Source: JASJBU01 sp039714735 (GTDB taxonomy: Bacteria; Pseudomonadota; Gammaproteobacteria; Chromatiales; Chromatiaceae). Taken from it: DNA of 64,000 bases. The stretch spans positions 5,541-69,540 of the forward strand of contig JBDLIT010000004.1 in NCBI GenBank assembly GCA_039714735.1. Direction: 5' to 3'. This document shows, piece by piece, positions 25,735 to 35,377 of this stretch. A program made the translations under genes and the position numbers. The notes beneath the pieces are model-generated. The model was not told the origin of the DNA. It saw only the letters and a list, made by a program, of their open reading frames with translations, and searched no databases. Within the stretch, counting starts at the first letter, position 1. The number at the start of each line of letters is the position of its first letter.

Positions 25735-28217
25735 CAGCCATTGGAATTCTTATTTTATTCATAACGATCGGGATACTGGCCTATCGAGCAGTCAATTCAA
25801 TCGCTTGGCTGGTGTTAATTCCAGTCAGTCTGGCAACTCTGACTGTAACCGGACTACTACCGTTAGGCGTCTGCATAATCTTCCTGTCGCTCTATTCCCT
25901 CAGCCTGTTTTTCTACCTGGCTCCAGCACTCCGGCTTAGATGGATCACCACCCCTTTATTCAGACAGTTTCGCCGCGTCATGCCCGTCATGTCCAAGACC
26001 GAACAGGAGGCGCTTCAGGCGGGCGATGTCTGGTGGGATGGAGAGTTGTTTAACGGGCAGCCTGACTGGAAAAAACTCCTGGAACATCCGCCCGCAAGAC
26101 TAACCGACAGAGAACAGGCATTCATCGATGGTCCGGTGGAGGAGCTCTGCGAGCAATTGGATGACTGGAAAATCAGTCACCATGCACAGGACCTGCCCGA
26201 GGAGATCTGGCGCTTTATCAAGCAATCTGGAATGTTCGGCATGATTATCCCCGAATCCTGGGGAGGGTTGGGATTCTCGGCAGCCGCTCATTCAGCCATC
26301 GTGATGAAAATAGCCAGCCGCAGCATCACTGCGGCGGTGACTGTCATGGTTCCCAATTCATTGGGGCCCGCCAAGCTGCTATTGCACTATGGAACCGATC
26401 AGCAGAAACAGCGATACCTGCATAGGCTGGCTCTGGGTGATGAGATACCCTGCTTTGCCCTCACCGGTCCACAAGCCGGGAGTGATGCGGGCGCGATACC
26501 GGATAGAGGCGAGGTCTGCTATGAAACGTTCGAGGGTAAGCTGACACTTGGAATCCGCCTGAACTGGAACAAGCGGTATATCACTCTGGCTCCGGTAGCC
26601 ACTTTGATCGGACTCGCTTTCAAACTCTACGATCCGGACCAACTGCTGGGGGGGCGGGTGTCATTGGGAATCACCCTGGCGCTGATTCCACGTAACACCC
26701 ATGGGGTGGAAATCGGGCAGCGTCACATGCCCCTCAATATCCCATTTCAGAATGGACCTATCCGAGGCAGGGATGTGTTCATTCCTCTCAACTGGGTGAT
26801 CGGCGGCAAGGCCGGCGCAGGTCAGGGTTGGCGCATGCTGGTTGAAAGCCTGGCCGAAGGCCGGGGAATCTCCCTGCCCGCCTTGGCCACAGGCGCCGGT
26901 AAATTAGCCAGCCGATACACTGGTGCTTACGCAGGAATCCGGCGCCAGTTTGGTCTGCCTATCGGTCAGTTTGAAGGCGTCGAGGAAGCCCTGGCATGCA
27001 TCGCCGGGCTCACCTATCAGATGGACTCAGCGCGCTTACTGACCCTCAGTGCGCTGGATGCTGGTAAGACGCCATCTGTGATCTCGGCGATCGTGAAATA
27101 CCACCTCACCGAACGTTATCGGCAGGTCATCAACCATGCCATGGATATCCAGGGTGGCAGCGGCATCTGCCTGGGTCCGAACAATCTGATCGGCCGCGCC
27201 TATCAATCGATTCCAATCGCAGTAACGGTCGAGGGCGCGAATATTCTAACCCGCAATATGATCATATTCGGCCAGGGAGCGATCCGCTGTCACCCTTTTG
27301 TCCTGCGTGAGTTTGAGGCAGCCGCTAATCCCAACATTCAAAATGGACTCCACAGCTTCGATATCAGTCTGTTCGGACATATCAGTTATCTCCTGACGAA
27401 TCTCGCCCGCAGCTTATGGCTGGGACTCAGCCGTGGCCGTCTCTCTTCAGCACCCGGAACAGGCAGCGCCAAGCGCTATTTTCAGCGACTGAACTGGATG
27501 AGCGCAGCCTTTTCCCTGACTGCCGATCTCTCACTGATGACTCTGGGTGGAGCGCTTAAACGCAAGGAACGGCTTTCCGCCAGGCTGGGAGATTTACTCA
27601 GTGAGCTCTATATTGCCAGCGCTGTCTTGAAACGCTTTATCGATGATGGTGAACCGCAAGCTGACCAACCGATGATGCATTGGGCCATGCAGGACTCCTT
27701 GCACCGTATCCAGACGGCCCAGATCGGTCTGTTTCGAAATATGCCCATCCGACCACTGGCCTGGTTACTAAGGCTTTGGACATTTCCTACAGGCTTCCCC
27801 TTCCACAGACCTATGGATAGGCTCGATCATGCGGTTGCAAAGCTGATCTTGAAGCCCGGCCTGGCGCGTGATCATCTGACTGAGCATATCTATATCAGCC
27901 ACAACGCAGCTGAGAGGATGGGGGCATTGGAACAGGCGTTGTCCGCCGTTACTGTCGCCGAGCCCATTGAAAAAACCCTGAAACTGGCAAAAAAATCCGG
28001 ACAACTGCATGCAGAGCGTCTCGAGGAACAATATCAGGAAGCCCTGCGAATTGGCATCCTAAGCCGGGAGGATGTGCAGATTATTAAGCAGGCTGAACAG
28101 CTCAGAGATCAGGTCATCCAGGTTGATGCCTTTAACAGTCTGTCCAAAGAGGCGGAGATAACCCCAAAGGCTGATCCACACCGAGACTTTCTGTTCGGTC
28201 ATTTGGGAGCCGCCTGA
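25731..28217 (+). CDS. fadE: Acyl-CoA dehydrogenase, FadE family
   Basis: FadE catalyses the first, FAD-dependent oxidation of fatty acyl-CoA in beta-oxidation. The 828-residue product is close to E. coli FadE in length. It has the same layout: two N-terminal membrane helices (residues 1-65), then the dehydrogenase core with WGGLGFSAAAHS, CFALTGPQAGSDAGAIPD, GVEIGQRHMPLNIPF, MDIQGGSGICLGPNN and QSIPIAVTVEGANILTRNMI. A long C-terminal helical domain of unknown role follows. ATG at 25731 overlaps the previous stop by four bases. A 37-base gap with AAAGGAG leads to the thiolase gene. Confidence 0.95.
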   Translation: MTAIGILILFITIGILAYRAVNSIAWLVLIPVSLATLTVTGLLPLGVCIIFLSLYSLSLFFYLAPALRLRWITTPLFRQFRRVMPVMSKTEQEALQAGDVWWDGELFNGQPDWKKLLEHPPARLTDREQAFIDGPVEELCEQLDDWKISHHAQDLPEEIWRFIKQSGMFGMIIPESWGGLGFSAAAHSAIVMKIASRSITAAVTVMVPNSLGPAKLLLHYGTDQQKQRYLHRLALGDEIPCFALTGPQAGSDAGAIPDRGEVCYETFEGKLTLGIRLNWNKRYITLAPVATLIGLAFKLYDPDQLLGGRVSLGITLALIPRNTHGVEIGQRHMPLNIPFQNGPIRGRDVFIPLNWVIGGKAGAGQGWRMLVESLAEGRGISLPALATGAGKLASRYTGAYAGIRRQFGLPIGQFEGVEEALACIAGLTYQMDSARLLTLSALDAGKTPSVISAIVKYHLTERYRQVINHAMDIQGGSGICLGPNNLIGRAYQSIPIAVTVEGANILTRNMIIFGQGAIRCHPFVLREFEAAANPNIQNGLHSFDISLFGHISYLLTNLARSLWLGLSRGRLSSAPGTGSAKRYFQRLNWMSAAFSLTADLSLMTLGGALKRKERLSARLGDLLSELYIASAVLKRFIDDGEPQADQPMMHWAMQDSLHRIQTAQIGLFRNMPIRPLAWLLRLWTFPTGFPFHRPMDRLDHAVAKLILKPGLARDHLTEHIYISHNAAERMGALEQALSAVTVAEPIEKTLKLAKKSGQLHAERLEEQYQEALRIGILSREDVQIIKQAEQLRDQVIQVDAFNSLSKEAEITPKADPHRDFLFGHLGAA

Positions 28218-28254
28218 AACCATAGCAGGAGAGCGCAGCCAGAAAGGAGCGATA

Positions 28255-29556
28255 ATGAACGCCAATCAAACCTATGCCAGACCGGTCTATGTTGTCGATG
28301 GCTCCCGCACCCCTTTTCTCAAGGTGCGGGGAAAACCCGGGCCATTTCGCGCCTCCGATCTGGCAGTGGGCGCCGGCCGGCCACTGCTCGCCCGCCAACC
28401 CTTCTCACCCCAGCAGCTCGATGAAGTCATCTTGGGTTGTGTCTCCTCCGGGCCCGATGAAGCCAACATTTCTCGAGTGGTCACACTGCGTCTGGGTTGT
28501 GGCGAACGCGTTCCGGCCTGGACCGTGCAACGCAATTGCGCATCGGGACTGCAGGCAGTGGATAGCGCCGCACAGGACATTGCCAACGGCCGCGCAGATC
28601 TGGTGCTGGCTGGAGGTACTGAGGCGATGAGCCACCATCCTGTGTTGCTCAACAACAAAATGCTTGCCTGGTTAGCGGATTGGAACAGGGCAAAAGGAAT
28701 CACTGCACGAGGCAGGCATCTCGCCCGGCTCAGACCCGATCTTTTCCAACTGATCATCGCCTTGCTGCATGGACTCACCGATCCGGTGGTCGGTCTCTCT
28801 ATGGGACAAACAGCGGAAAATCTCGCCTGGCGATTCAAATTATCCCGCGAGGAGATGGATAGCTTTGCCCTGCTCAGTCACCAGCATCTGGCTCAGGCTC
28901 TGGAAGCAAATCACATGGATGAGATAGAGCCAATATACGATTACGCCGGCCTGCTCTATGAGATGGATGAGGGTTTGCGTGCCGATAGCACTCTGCAAAA
29001 ACTGGCAAGTCTCAGACCCGTTTTTGACCGCCCGGTTGGTATGGTTACTGCCGGAAACAGTGCGCAGGTGACGGATGGCGCTGCGTTACTCCTGTTGGCG
29101 TCTGAGTCAGCTGTAAACAAACATGCGCTGCCCGTGTTAGGAAAAGCTGTCGATACACAGTGGTCCGCCCTCGACCCATCCCAGATGGGGCTGGGTCCGG
29201 TACATGCCATGGCGCGTCTGCTGCAACGCAATCAGTTAAACTGTGATGCCATCGATTATTGGGAGATCAACGAGGCCTTTGCCGCCCAGGTATTGGCCTG
29301 CCTGAAGGCTTGGAGAGACAGCGATTATTTGCAGAATGAGCTGGGTATCGACAATTCACTCGGATCAATTCCCGAGGAACGTCTGAATGTCGATGGCGGC
29401 GCCATCAGTATCGGCCATCCGGTCGGCGCTAGCGGAGCGCGTCTGGTCTTGCACTTGCTTAAGACATTACAACGCACAGGCGCCCAACGAGGCATCACGA
29501 GCCTCTGTATCGGCGGCGGACAAGGTGGTGCAATGATCCTGGAGGCCACGAGATGA
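28255..29556 (+). CDS. fadI: Acetyl-CoA acyltransferase (beta-ketothiolase, FadI-like)
   Basis: This thiolase cleaves 3-ketoacyl-CoA with CoA to give acetyl-CoA and a shortened acyl-CoA. In the 433-residue product the nucleophile lies in QRNCASGLQAVDSA (Cys95). The other active-site parts are NEAFAAQ, the histidine of ISIGHPVGASG, and the second cysteine in LCIGGGQGGAMILE. It resembles FadI-type more than FadA-type thiolases because of its length and because the dehydrogenase gene follows it. The start at ATG 28255 has AAAGGAG seven bases upstream, and the stop overlaps fadJ as ATGA, matching a complex of the two enzymes. Confidence 0.9.
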   Translation: MNANQTYARPVYVVDGSRTPFLKVRGKPGPFRASDLAVGAGRPLLARQPFSPQQLDEVILGCVSSGPDEANISRVVTLRLGCGERVPAWTVQRNCASGLQAVDSAAQDIANGRADLVLAGGTEAMSHHPVLLNNKMLAWLADWNRAKGITARGRHLARLRPDLFQLIIALLHGLTDPVVGLSMGQTAENLAWRFKLSREEMDSFALLSHQHLAQALEANHMDEIEPIYDYAGLLYEMDEGLRADSTLQKLASLRPVFDRPVGMVTAGNSAQVTDGAALLLLASESAVNKHALPVLGKAVDTQWSALDPSQMGLGPVHAMARLLQRNQLNCDAIDYWEINEAFAAQVLACLKAWRDSDYLQNELGIDNSLGSIPEERLNVDGGAISIGHPVGASGARLVLHLLKTLQRTGAQRGITSLCIGGGQGGAMILEATR

Positions 29557-31580
29557 ACAGACACTGGCGACTCGAAACAGATCCGGATGGGATCGGCTGG
29601 CTCCACTTCAATCATGCGGGGGCTCAGGTCAATATGCTCTCCCGGGAGGCCCTGGAAGAGTTCGCCACAATCTTGAGCAGATTGGAGAATATCACTCTCA
29701 GCGGGCTGATCATACGCTCTGATAAAACGAGTGGTTTCATTGCCGGCGCCGATATCAAAGACTTCCGTGATATGACCAACCCAGCGGAGGCGGAATCTCA
29801 TATTCAACGGGTTCATGCCCTCTTTCAGCGGCTCGAAGGTCTACCCTTTCCCAGCCTGGCCATGATCCATGGTTTCTGCCTCGGCGGTGGCCTGGAACTG
29901 GCGCTCGCCTGTACTTACCGGGTAGCCGAAAAAAGTGAGAGTACTCGCTTCGCCTTTCCTGAGGTTCGCCTGGGACTCTTTCCCGGCTACGGAGGAAGTG
30001 TCCGCAGCGTAGAGCTTATTGGCCCTTTAGGCGCAATGAAACTGATGCTGAGTGGCCGCAGCTTGAACGCTAGGGCCGCCATGAAGATCGGCCTGGTGGA
30101 CCAGATCGCGCCGGACCGTCAACTAAAGGCAGCCGCCATAAAGCTACTCGAAAGCCGCCCCACGCCCAGACAGGCGCCTCTGCTGCAGCGCCTGCTCAAC
30201 TCGGTGCCGGCGCGCCACGCTCTGGCGCCTCTGCTGACTAAACAGACAGCCAAAATGGTCAATCCAGCTCACTACCCTGCCCCCTTTGCGCTAATCGAGC
30301 ACTGGAAAAGCTATGCAGGAGACCGATCGGCAATGTTTGCCAGCGAGGCAAAACAGGTTGCCCGTCTGCTGACCAGCGAAACATCCCAGAATTTGATCCG
30401 TGTCTTTTTCCTGCAGGAGAGACTCAAGTCTCTCGCAGCTGACAGTACTTTTATACCCAACCATGTGCATGTCGTGGGTGGCGGGATCATGGGTGGCGAT
30501 ATCGCTGCCTGGTGTGCCTTGAAAGGCCTGAATGTCAGTCTGCAGGACCGCAAGGCGCAATACCTCAGCAATGCAATAAACCGCGCCTATAAGCTGTTCA
30601 CCCGCAAACTGAAAGCACAACATCAGATACAGGCAGCCATGGATCGCTTGATGCCTGATCCCAGAGGATATGCTGTTGCAAAGGCGGATGTGGTGATTGA
30701 GGCCATCTTTGAAGATGTGAGCGCCAAGCAGAAACTATTCAGCGAGATCGAACAAACAGCTCAGCCGGAAGCTCTGTTGGCAACCAATACCTCAAGCATC
30801 CCGTTGCAGACCATTGGCGACGCTCTTGACCACCCCGAGCGTCTGATAGGTCTGCACTTTTTTAATCCGGTGGCGAAGATGCAGTTGCTTGAAATTGTGC
30901 ATTCCGACGACACTGCCCCGGAACTGGTGAATCAGGCGGTTGCCTTTGCCCGCCGCATCGACAGACTGCCGCTACCGGTGAAGAGCAGCCCCGGTTTTCT
31001 GGTCAATCGAATTCTCATGCCCTATCTGCTCGAAGCGGTTGAACTGCTCGAGGAGGGAGTGCCCGCTGGCCTCATCGACCAGGCCGCCATTGAATTCGGC
31101 ATGCCTATGGGCCCAGTGGAACTTGCCGACAGTGTCGGCCTGGACATCTGTCTGGCAGTAGCGGAAAAACTGGCGCCCGTCTACCATCTCGAGATACCGC
31201 AAAATCTAAGGGCATTGGTGAAAAGGAATCACCTCGGTCGAAAAAGTGGAGAAGGTTTTTACCGCTATCAAAAGGGAAAAAAAATCATCGAGCGCCGGTC
31301 AGCGCAATACCATCTGCCTAATGACCTCACTGAACGCATGATCTTCCGTCTTCTAAACGAGGCCGTTGCCTGTCTCCGGGAGGGCGTAGTGGATGATCCG
31401 GACCTGCTGGATGCCGGTATCATCTTCGGTACCGGATTTGCCCCGTTCCGGGGTGGTCCCATGCACTACATCGGCCGTGGAGGTCTGGATTCAACCCGTC
31501 AGCGACTCGACCTGCTGGAACAGCGCCATGGCGAACAGTTTCATCCTGATGCCGGATGGGCTAACTTACGGAGTGTATAG
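29553..31580 (+). CDS. fadJ: Fatty oxidation multifunctional alpha subunit (FadJ-like)
   Basis: The product combines enoyl-CoA hydratase and L-3-hydroxyacyl-CoA dehydrogenase activities. In the 675 residues the N-terminal crotonase domain shows GFIAGADIKDF, IHGFCLGGGLELALACTYRV and FPEVRLGLFPGYGGS with the two active-site acidic residues. The central NAD-binding domain has VVGGGIMGGDIAAWCALKG. The dehydrogenase signature includes LIGLHFFNPVAKMQLLEIVH, and two C-terminal domains end with GTGFAPFRGGPMHYI. It overlaps the thiolase by four bases. With fadE, thiolase and the ligase it completes the beta-oxidation spiral in one operon. Confidence 0.94.
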   Translation: MNRHWRLETDPDGIGWLHFNHAGAQVNMLSREALEEFATILSRLENITLSGLIIRSDKTSGFIAGADIKDFRDMTNPAEAESHIQRVHALFQRLEGLPFPSLAMIHGFCLGGGLELALACTYRVAEKSESTRFAFPEVRLGLFPGYGGSVRSVELIGPLGAMKLMLSGRSLNARAAMKIGLVDQIAPDRQLKAAAIKLLESRPTPRQAPLLQRLLNSVPARHALAPLLTKQTAKMVNPAHYPAPFALIEHWKSYAGDRSAMFASEAKQVARLLTSETSQNLIRVFFLQERLKSLAADSTFIPNHVHVVGGGIMGGDIAAWCALKGLNVSLQDRKAQYLSNAINRAYKLFTRKLKAQHQIQAAMDRLMPDPRGYAVAKADVVIEAIFEDVSAKQKLFSEIEQTAQPEALLATNTSSIPLQTIGDALDHPERLIGLHFFNPVAKMQLLEIVHSDDTAPELVNQAVAFARRIDRLPLPVKSSPGFLVNRILMPYLLEAVELLEEGVPAGLIDQAAIEFGMPMGPVELADSVGLDICLAVAEKLAPVYHLEIPQNLRALVKRNHLGRKSGEGFYRYQKGKKIIERRSAQYHLPNDLTERMIFRLLNEAVACLREGVVDDPDLLDAGIIFGTGFAPFRGGPMHYIGRGGLDSTRQRLDLLEQRHGEQFHPDAGWANLRSV

Positions 31581-31581
31581 C

Positions 31582-33420
31582 ATGTTATTGTTTAGCAACA
31601 ATGAAATCTTAGCCAGAATTGATGATAGACCAGCAATGAAGGAACAGATAACAGACACCATCCCTCTCGCCGTTGCCAATACGCTCTCCTGCGTTTTCCA
31701 GGAGCGGGTCAACCGCAGTCCCAACAGAACGGCTTACATAGACTATGACCCAGTAGCTCAACAGTGGGAAGAAACCAGTTGGCTCCAAATGTCGGATCAG
31801 GTGGCCCGCTGGCAAGCGGCTTTCCGTCAGGAAAAACTGAATACGGGCGACAGGGTCGCCATCATGCTGAAAAACTGCCGGGAATGGGTGATGTTCGATC
31901 TGGCGGCACAAGGACTCGGATTGGTAACAGTGCCGATCTATACCAACGACAGACCTGAGAACATTGGTTACATACTGCAGGATGCAGGGGTGCGTCTGTT
32001 GCTGCTGGAAAGTAACGAGCAGTGGCAGGCGCTACAGCAGATCCGTAATCAACTGGCCGGCTTAAACCGCATCATCACCCTGGAGAAGGTAGATCCCATG
32101 GGGCTGCAATCCCGTCTGCTCTCCATTGATGACTGGCTGCCTGAACAATACGACCAAGACCTGCAGGTGCTTGAAGTCGATCCTGAAAAACTGGCCTCAA
32201 TCGTCTATACATCGGGCACTACCGGCCGTTCCAAGGGTGTTATGTTGAGTCACGCCAATATTCTTTGGAATATCGCTGCCGGACTGAAATTAATCTCCGT
32301 ATACCCGGAAGACAAGCTCCTCTCATTCCTGCCCCTTTCACATGCTCTCGAACGGACTATTGGTTACTACATGCCGATTGTGGCGGGTGCAACGGTGGCC
32401 TATGCCCGATCCGTACCACAGCTGGCGGAAGATCTGCTTAGCATAAAACCAACTATCCTGATTGCGGTTCCACGTATTTTCGAAAGAGTCTACAGCAAGA
32501 TTCAGGATAAGCTGGAAAATGATTCAGTTATTGCCCGAAAGATCTTCAACACGGCTGTCACTACCGGTTGGCAACGCTTTGAACATCAACAGGGGCGCAG
32601 CAGGTGGTCAGTAAAACAACTGGCCTGGCCGCTCATGAACAAACTGGTGGCGAGCAAAATCCAGCAGAAACTGGGGGGCCGGCTTAGATTCGCCGTATCC
32701 GGTGGCGCCCCTCTGTCACCTGATATCGCAAAGGTTTTTATTGGCCTGGGCATTCCAATCCTCCAGGGCTATGGACTAACCGAGACCAGCCCGATCATCT
32801 CAGCCAATCCAATCGAAAACAATCTACCCGCCAGCGTAGGCCTCAATCTGCCAGAACTCGAGATTAAAATTGGTGAGGATGATGAGTTGCTCTGTCGTAG
32901 CCCCAGTGTGATGTTGGGTTACTGGAACAACCCCAGCGCCACCACTGAGGTCATTGATAGTGAGGGATGGTTACGTACCGGGGATAAGGTCAAAATCGAG
33001 GATGAACACATCTTTATCACGGGCCGTATCAAAGAGATCATCGTGTTGGCGAATGGTGAAAAAGTACCGCCCGCTGACATGGAGATGTCTATCGCGCTCG
33101 ATAATCTATTCGATCAAGTGCTTGTTATTGGGGAAGGACGCCCCTACCTATCCGCTCTGGTAACCCTAAACCCAGAGATCTGCGAACATTTATCCATCAA
33201 TCCCCATGATTCAGGTGAAGAGCTGGAGTTAAGGTTGATCAAACGAATCTCGCAACATCTGGATAGTTTCCCAGGCTTCGCAAAAATTCGTCGTGTTTCA
33301 ATTGTTGAAGAACCCTGGACGATTGAAAACGGCCTGATGACGCCAACCTTGAAAATTCGACGGAACCGCATTCTAGAACGCTATGCAGATAGGGTTAATT
33401 CACTCTATGAAGGTCATTAA
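31582..33420 (+). CDS. Long-chain acyl-CoA synthetase (AMP-binding, FAA1/FadD type)
   Basis: This enzyme activates fatty acids to acyl-CoA through an acyl-AMP intermediate. The product has the P-loop YTSGTTGRSKGVMLSH at about residue 209, the motif QGYGLTETSPIIS and the hinge GWLRTGDKVKI with TGRIKEIIVLANGEKVPP. It resembles the eukaryote-like FAA1 long-chain ligases more than classical E. coli FadD. The start chosen is ATG 31582, one base after the fadJ stop, with GGAG eight bases upstream (612 residues); ATG 31636 is a possible alternative. A longer reading would run far into fadJ. It is the last gene of the operon. Confidence 0.93.
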   Translation: MLLFSNNEILARIDDRPAMKEQITDTIPLAVANTLSCVFQERVNRSPNRTAYIDYDPVAQQWEETSWLQMSDQVARWQAAFRQEKLNTGDRVAIMLKNCREWVMFDLAAQGLGLVTVPIYTNDRPENIGYILQDAGVRLLLLESNEQWQALQQIRNQLAGLNRIITLEKVDPMGLQSRLLSIDDWLPEQYDQDLQVLEVDPEKLASIVYTSGTTGRSKGVMLSHANILWNIAAGLKLISVYPEDKLLSFLPLSHALERTIGYYMPIVAGATVAYARSVPQLAEDLLSIKPTILIAVPRIFERVYSKIQDKLENDSVIARKIFNTAVTTGWQRFEHQQGRSRWSVKQLAWPLMNKLVASKIQQKLGGRLRFAVSGGAPLSPDIAKVFIGLGIPILQGYGLTETSPIISANPIENNLPASVGLNLPELEIKIGEDDELLCRSPSVMLGYWNNPSATTEVIDSEGWLRTGDKVKIEDEHIFITGRIKEIIVLANGEKVPPADMEMSIALDNLFDQVLVIGEGRPYLSALVTLNPEICEHLSINPHDSGEELELRLIKRISQHLDSFPGFAKIRRVSIVEEPWTIENGLMTPTLKIRRNRILERYADRVNSLYEGH

Positions 33421-33495
33421 AGAGGATTGCCACACACCACTGGGGCTAAACTTAAACTGCAAAGGCCTGTAAAAAATCAGTATTTCTGGTACCGG

Positions 33496-33885
33496 TTATA
33501 AGATTGCGCCGAGTTCCTTTGCAGCTTCCTCACTGGTCATTCTGATCCCTCTCTCCACACACTGCTTGTTTTTGAAACGTTCGATAAGAATTATCTCTTC
33601 TATCGATGACTGATTGACTATGTCTTGAAATTCAATACCCATCAGGAAATCTCCCTTCTCCCCAGGGTGGCTCCAGATAATTGTTCCACTAGTCTTACAG
33701 GGCGCGTCAGAGAATGGAATACAGATATTGATATTGGTGCCGGGCTCTATCCACCCTGCCCCCCTCAAACAGAGCCCTCCTCTCCCTGCGTCTTGCAAGC
33801 AGACCTGATGCTCACCTATCATATTTCCAGAGGTAAACTTAATCGGTATGTCGGTAGGATAGCGGGTGTATTTTCTTGATTGCAT
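33496..33885 (-). CDS. PilZ-domain protein, predicted c-di-GMP receptor
   Basis: The 129-residue product is a stand-alone PilZ domain. The c-di-GMP-binding arginines appear in MQSRKYTRYP (RxxxR), and the second motif reads QDAGRGGLCLRG, where the usual serine of DxSxxG is alanine. The strands TSGTIIWSHPGEKGDFLMGIEF complete the barrel. A short helical tail with two cysteine-flanked basic stretches follows. It is a single gene, convergent with the acyl-CoA ligase. Binding of c-di-GMP is likely but the Ser-to-Ala change could weaken it; the target process (motility, surface growth) cannot be read here. Confidence 0.83.
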   Translation of the reverse strand: MQSRKYTRYPTDIPIKFTSGNMIGEHQVCLQDAGRGGLCLRGAGWIEPGTNINICIPFSDAPCKTSGTIIWSHPGEKGDFLMGIEFQDIVNQSSIEEIILIERFKNKQCVERGIRMTSEEAAKELGAIL

Positions 33886-34487
33886 AAGAGTCCCTCAATG
33901 AGTAATTACGGCAATTCTGCTTAGTCAATACCCTCAACCACCCACATTTGGATTCAATTTTGTCGCTGCTGAATTGGGTATTTACAACAATAATGCCCGA
34001 TTACACACTGAACAAAATAAATGGAGTTCACAAATGTGATTTCCAGTAGTCAGACTGTTGGCAACCCTTAGCGAATTGATCAGTCCATACGTATTTATCT
34101 TCCCAAACTAACTACCATTGCTGATAGTCGTATCACCAGTATAGACTTTATTTTATTTGGTATTACGCTAGTGATAAAACACCACTACCTCACGAGGTTA
34201 GGATACTGTATAGTTTTCCAGAATAAGCCAATATCCGGATAGACTGGGTAAGTAGTCCCCCAGTAATATGGAATGAGGGAAGGGCCTTCAATGGCAAAGC
34301 TAAATTGGCCTTTTTCCTAACCATACAATAACTTAACAAATAAAATTCTAATCAAACAGCTGATCGGGACTCCTTGTCATGTTTGAGGCCCAGCTGGCTG
34401 AAGAATATGTCCGTTTATTTAAGTTGATATCGATCAGGTAAGTTCGGCTAAGTTTCCGTCCAAATCACGTACAGATTATTTAGTAAT
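33886..34487. other. Gene-free stretch of about 600 bases
   Basis: No protein or RNA gene was recognised. The only structure seen is a weak terminator-like hairpin on + (AAGGGCC 34280-34286 with GGCCTTT 34307-34313, one G-U pair, followed by TTCC) that has no gene upstream to serve. The stretch is AT-rich relative to flanking operons. Confidence 0.4.
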
Positions 34488-34709
34488 ATGCTTTTCGGTT
34501 TTTTGATCGCTCTTTTGATTTCCTTAGTGTTGGGAATCTCCATCGCCGTTGTAATTGTGATAGCGCTTCGGGAGGTCACAAATCATATATACGAAGGTGG
34601 TGCTTACAGTACCCCAATGCAAGGCTTCAGAAGCCATCTGCAACGCGCCGGCGACACAGACGAGCAAGGCAGGAAAAAAGCCTCGCGCCATACTCATTAC
34701 CACGCTTGA
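34488..34709 (+). CDS. Possible small single-span membrane protein
   Basis: The 73-residue frame begins with a strongly hydrophobic helix (FGFLIALLISLVLGISIAVV) and ends in a polar, basic tail with histidines. This layout is common in real small membrane proteins and unlikely in random sequence. No convincing Shine-Dalgarno lies upstream of ATG 34488 and no homologue is recognised, so it is reported with low confidence. It has no obvious operon partner; the PilZ gene is 600 bases away on the other strand. Confidence 0.35.
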   Translation: MLFGFLIALLISLVLGISIAVVIVIALREVTNHIYEGGAYSTPMQGFRSHLQRAGDTDEQGRKKASRHTHYHA

Positions 34710-34780
34710 ATCCCATTCTGAGTGAAAAAACCGAAATTTCCGGTATTAAAGGCTAGTTAGTTACCGTCCGGAAACAAGGT

Positions 34781-34895
34781 TATTCCCTCCTCCTGCGGGG
34801 GAGGGTCTAGGGTGGGGGCAAGCATATAGCATTGAAATTCATGCTATTACTTTCCCTCCCCCAGCCCCCTCCCGGTGGGAGGGGGAGTTTCTGGA
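34781..34895. repeat. GC-rich composite inverted repeat, REP/MITE-like
   Basis: A left block at about 34784-34822 (CCCTCCTCCTGCGGGGGAGG then GGTGGGGGC) is answered by an inverted right block at about 34852-34892 (CCCTCCCCCAGCCCCCTCCC then GGTGGGAGGGGGAG). Each block also folds on itself. The middle has a smaller near-palindrome, ATAGCAT...ATGCTAT, at 34826-34847. No coding potential is seen. The form is that of a paired REP (BIME) or a MITE. Confidence 0.7.
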
Positions 34896-35046
34896 TGGGC
34901 ACTAGTTAAATTTCATAATGAAACGAAAAACCAAGCCTGATCAGGAAAATGCTCAAGGCTTCACTCCGGATTAAAACTCATGTATTATCCGCGTTCCAAA
35001 ATGCGTCCGGCCCAATTTCCAGGGCTACCCGGTGACTGCATTCTCT

Positions 35047-35122
35047 GGGTCGTTAGCTCAGTTGGTAGAGCATCTGACTTTTAATCAGGTGGTCGCAGGT
35101 TCGATCCCTGCACGACCCACCA
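35047..35122 (+). tRNA. tRNA-Lys (anticodon TTT)
   Basis: The 76-base sequence forms a full cloverleaf. The acceptor stem is GGGTCGT/ACGACCC, the D-arm is in AGCTCAGTTGGTAGAGC, and the anticodon stem-loop is CTGACTTTTAATCAG with anticodon TTT. The T-arm is CAGGTTCGATCCCTG, and the 3' CCA is encoded. It is nearly identical to E. coli tRNA-Lys. It stands alone, with no other tRNA nearby, at the left edge of a gene-poor region. Confidence 0.97.
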
Positions 35123-35208
35123 TTTAATCCTAAACATATCAATCTGTTACAGAACTCTTCTATAATCGTTTTCTGTTTCAATCTCCAATTGCCACCAGAT
35201 TTGCGGGG

Positions 35209-35262
35209 GCAATGGGGTCACCCTGCTGACCCTTTTCCCCCTCTCTGACCCTTTCCCCCCCG
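35209..35262. repeat. REP-like palindrome of the GGGGTCA family (copy 1)
   Basis: CAATGGGGTCA is followed after a short loop by TGACCCTTTTCCCC, and then by a second TGACCCTTTCCCCC half. GGGTCA and TGACCC form an inverted repeat. Related copies occur at 37646-37675, 38614-38625 (half), 63497-63537 and 63957-64000. Confidence 0.65.
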
Positions 35263-35291
35263 CGCATGTCGGTGTAGAAAATGAACTTGCT

Positions 35292-35305
35292 TTGATGTAG
35301 ATCAA
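35292..35305 (+). promoter_or_regulatory. FNR/Anr-type box upstream of the propeller gene
   Basis: TTGAT at 35292-35296 and ATCAA at 35301-35305 with a four-base spacer (GTAG) form a perfect FNR consensus. A candidate -10 (TATTCT 35347-35352) downstream would put the box about 61 bases before the start of transcription, a class I position. It lies about 307 bases upstream of the 35612 start codon. Function is inferred from the match only. Confidence 0.5.
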
Positions 35306-35377
35306 CACTCTTTGACTGAGATAAACATCACGTAACTCAAACGGACTATTCTTAATATATAAGAATATAAGGACTGC

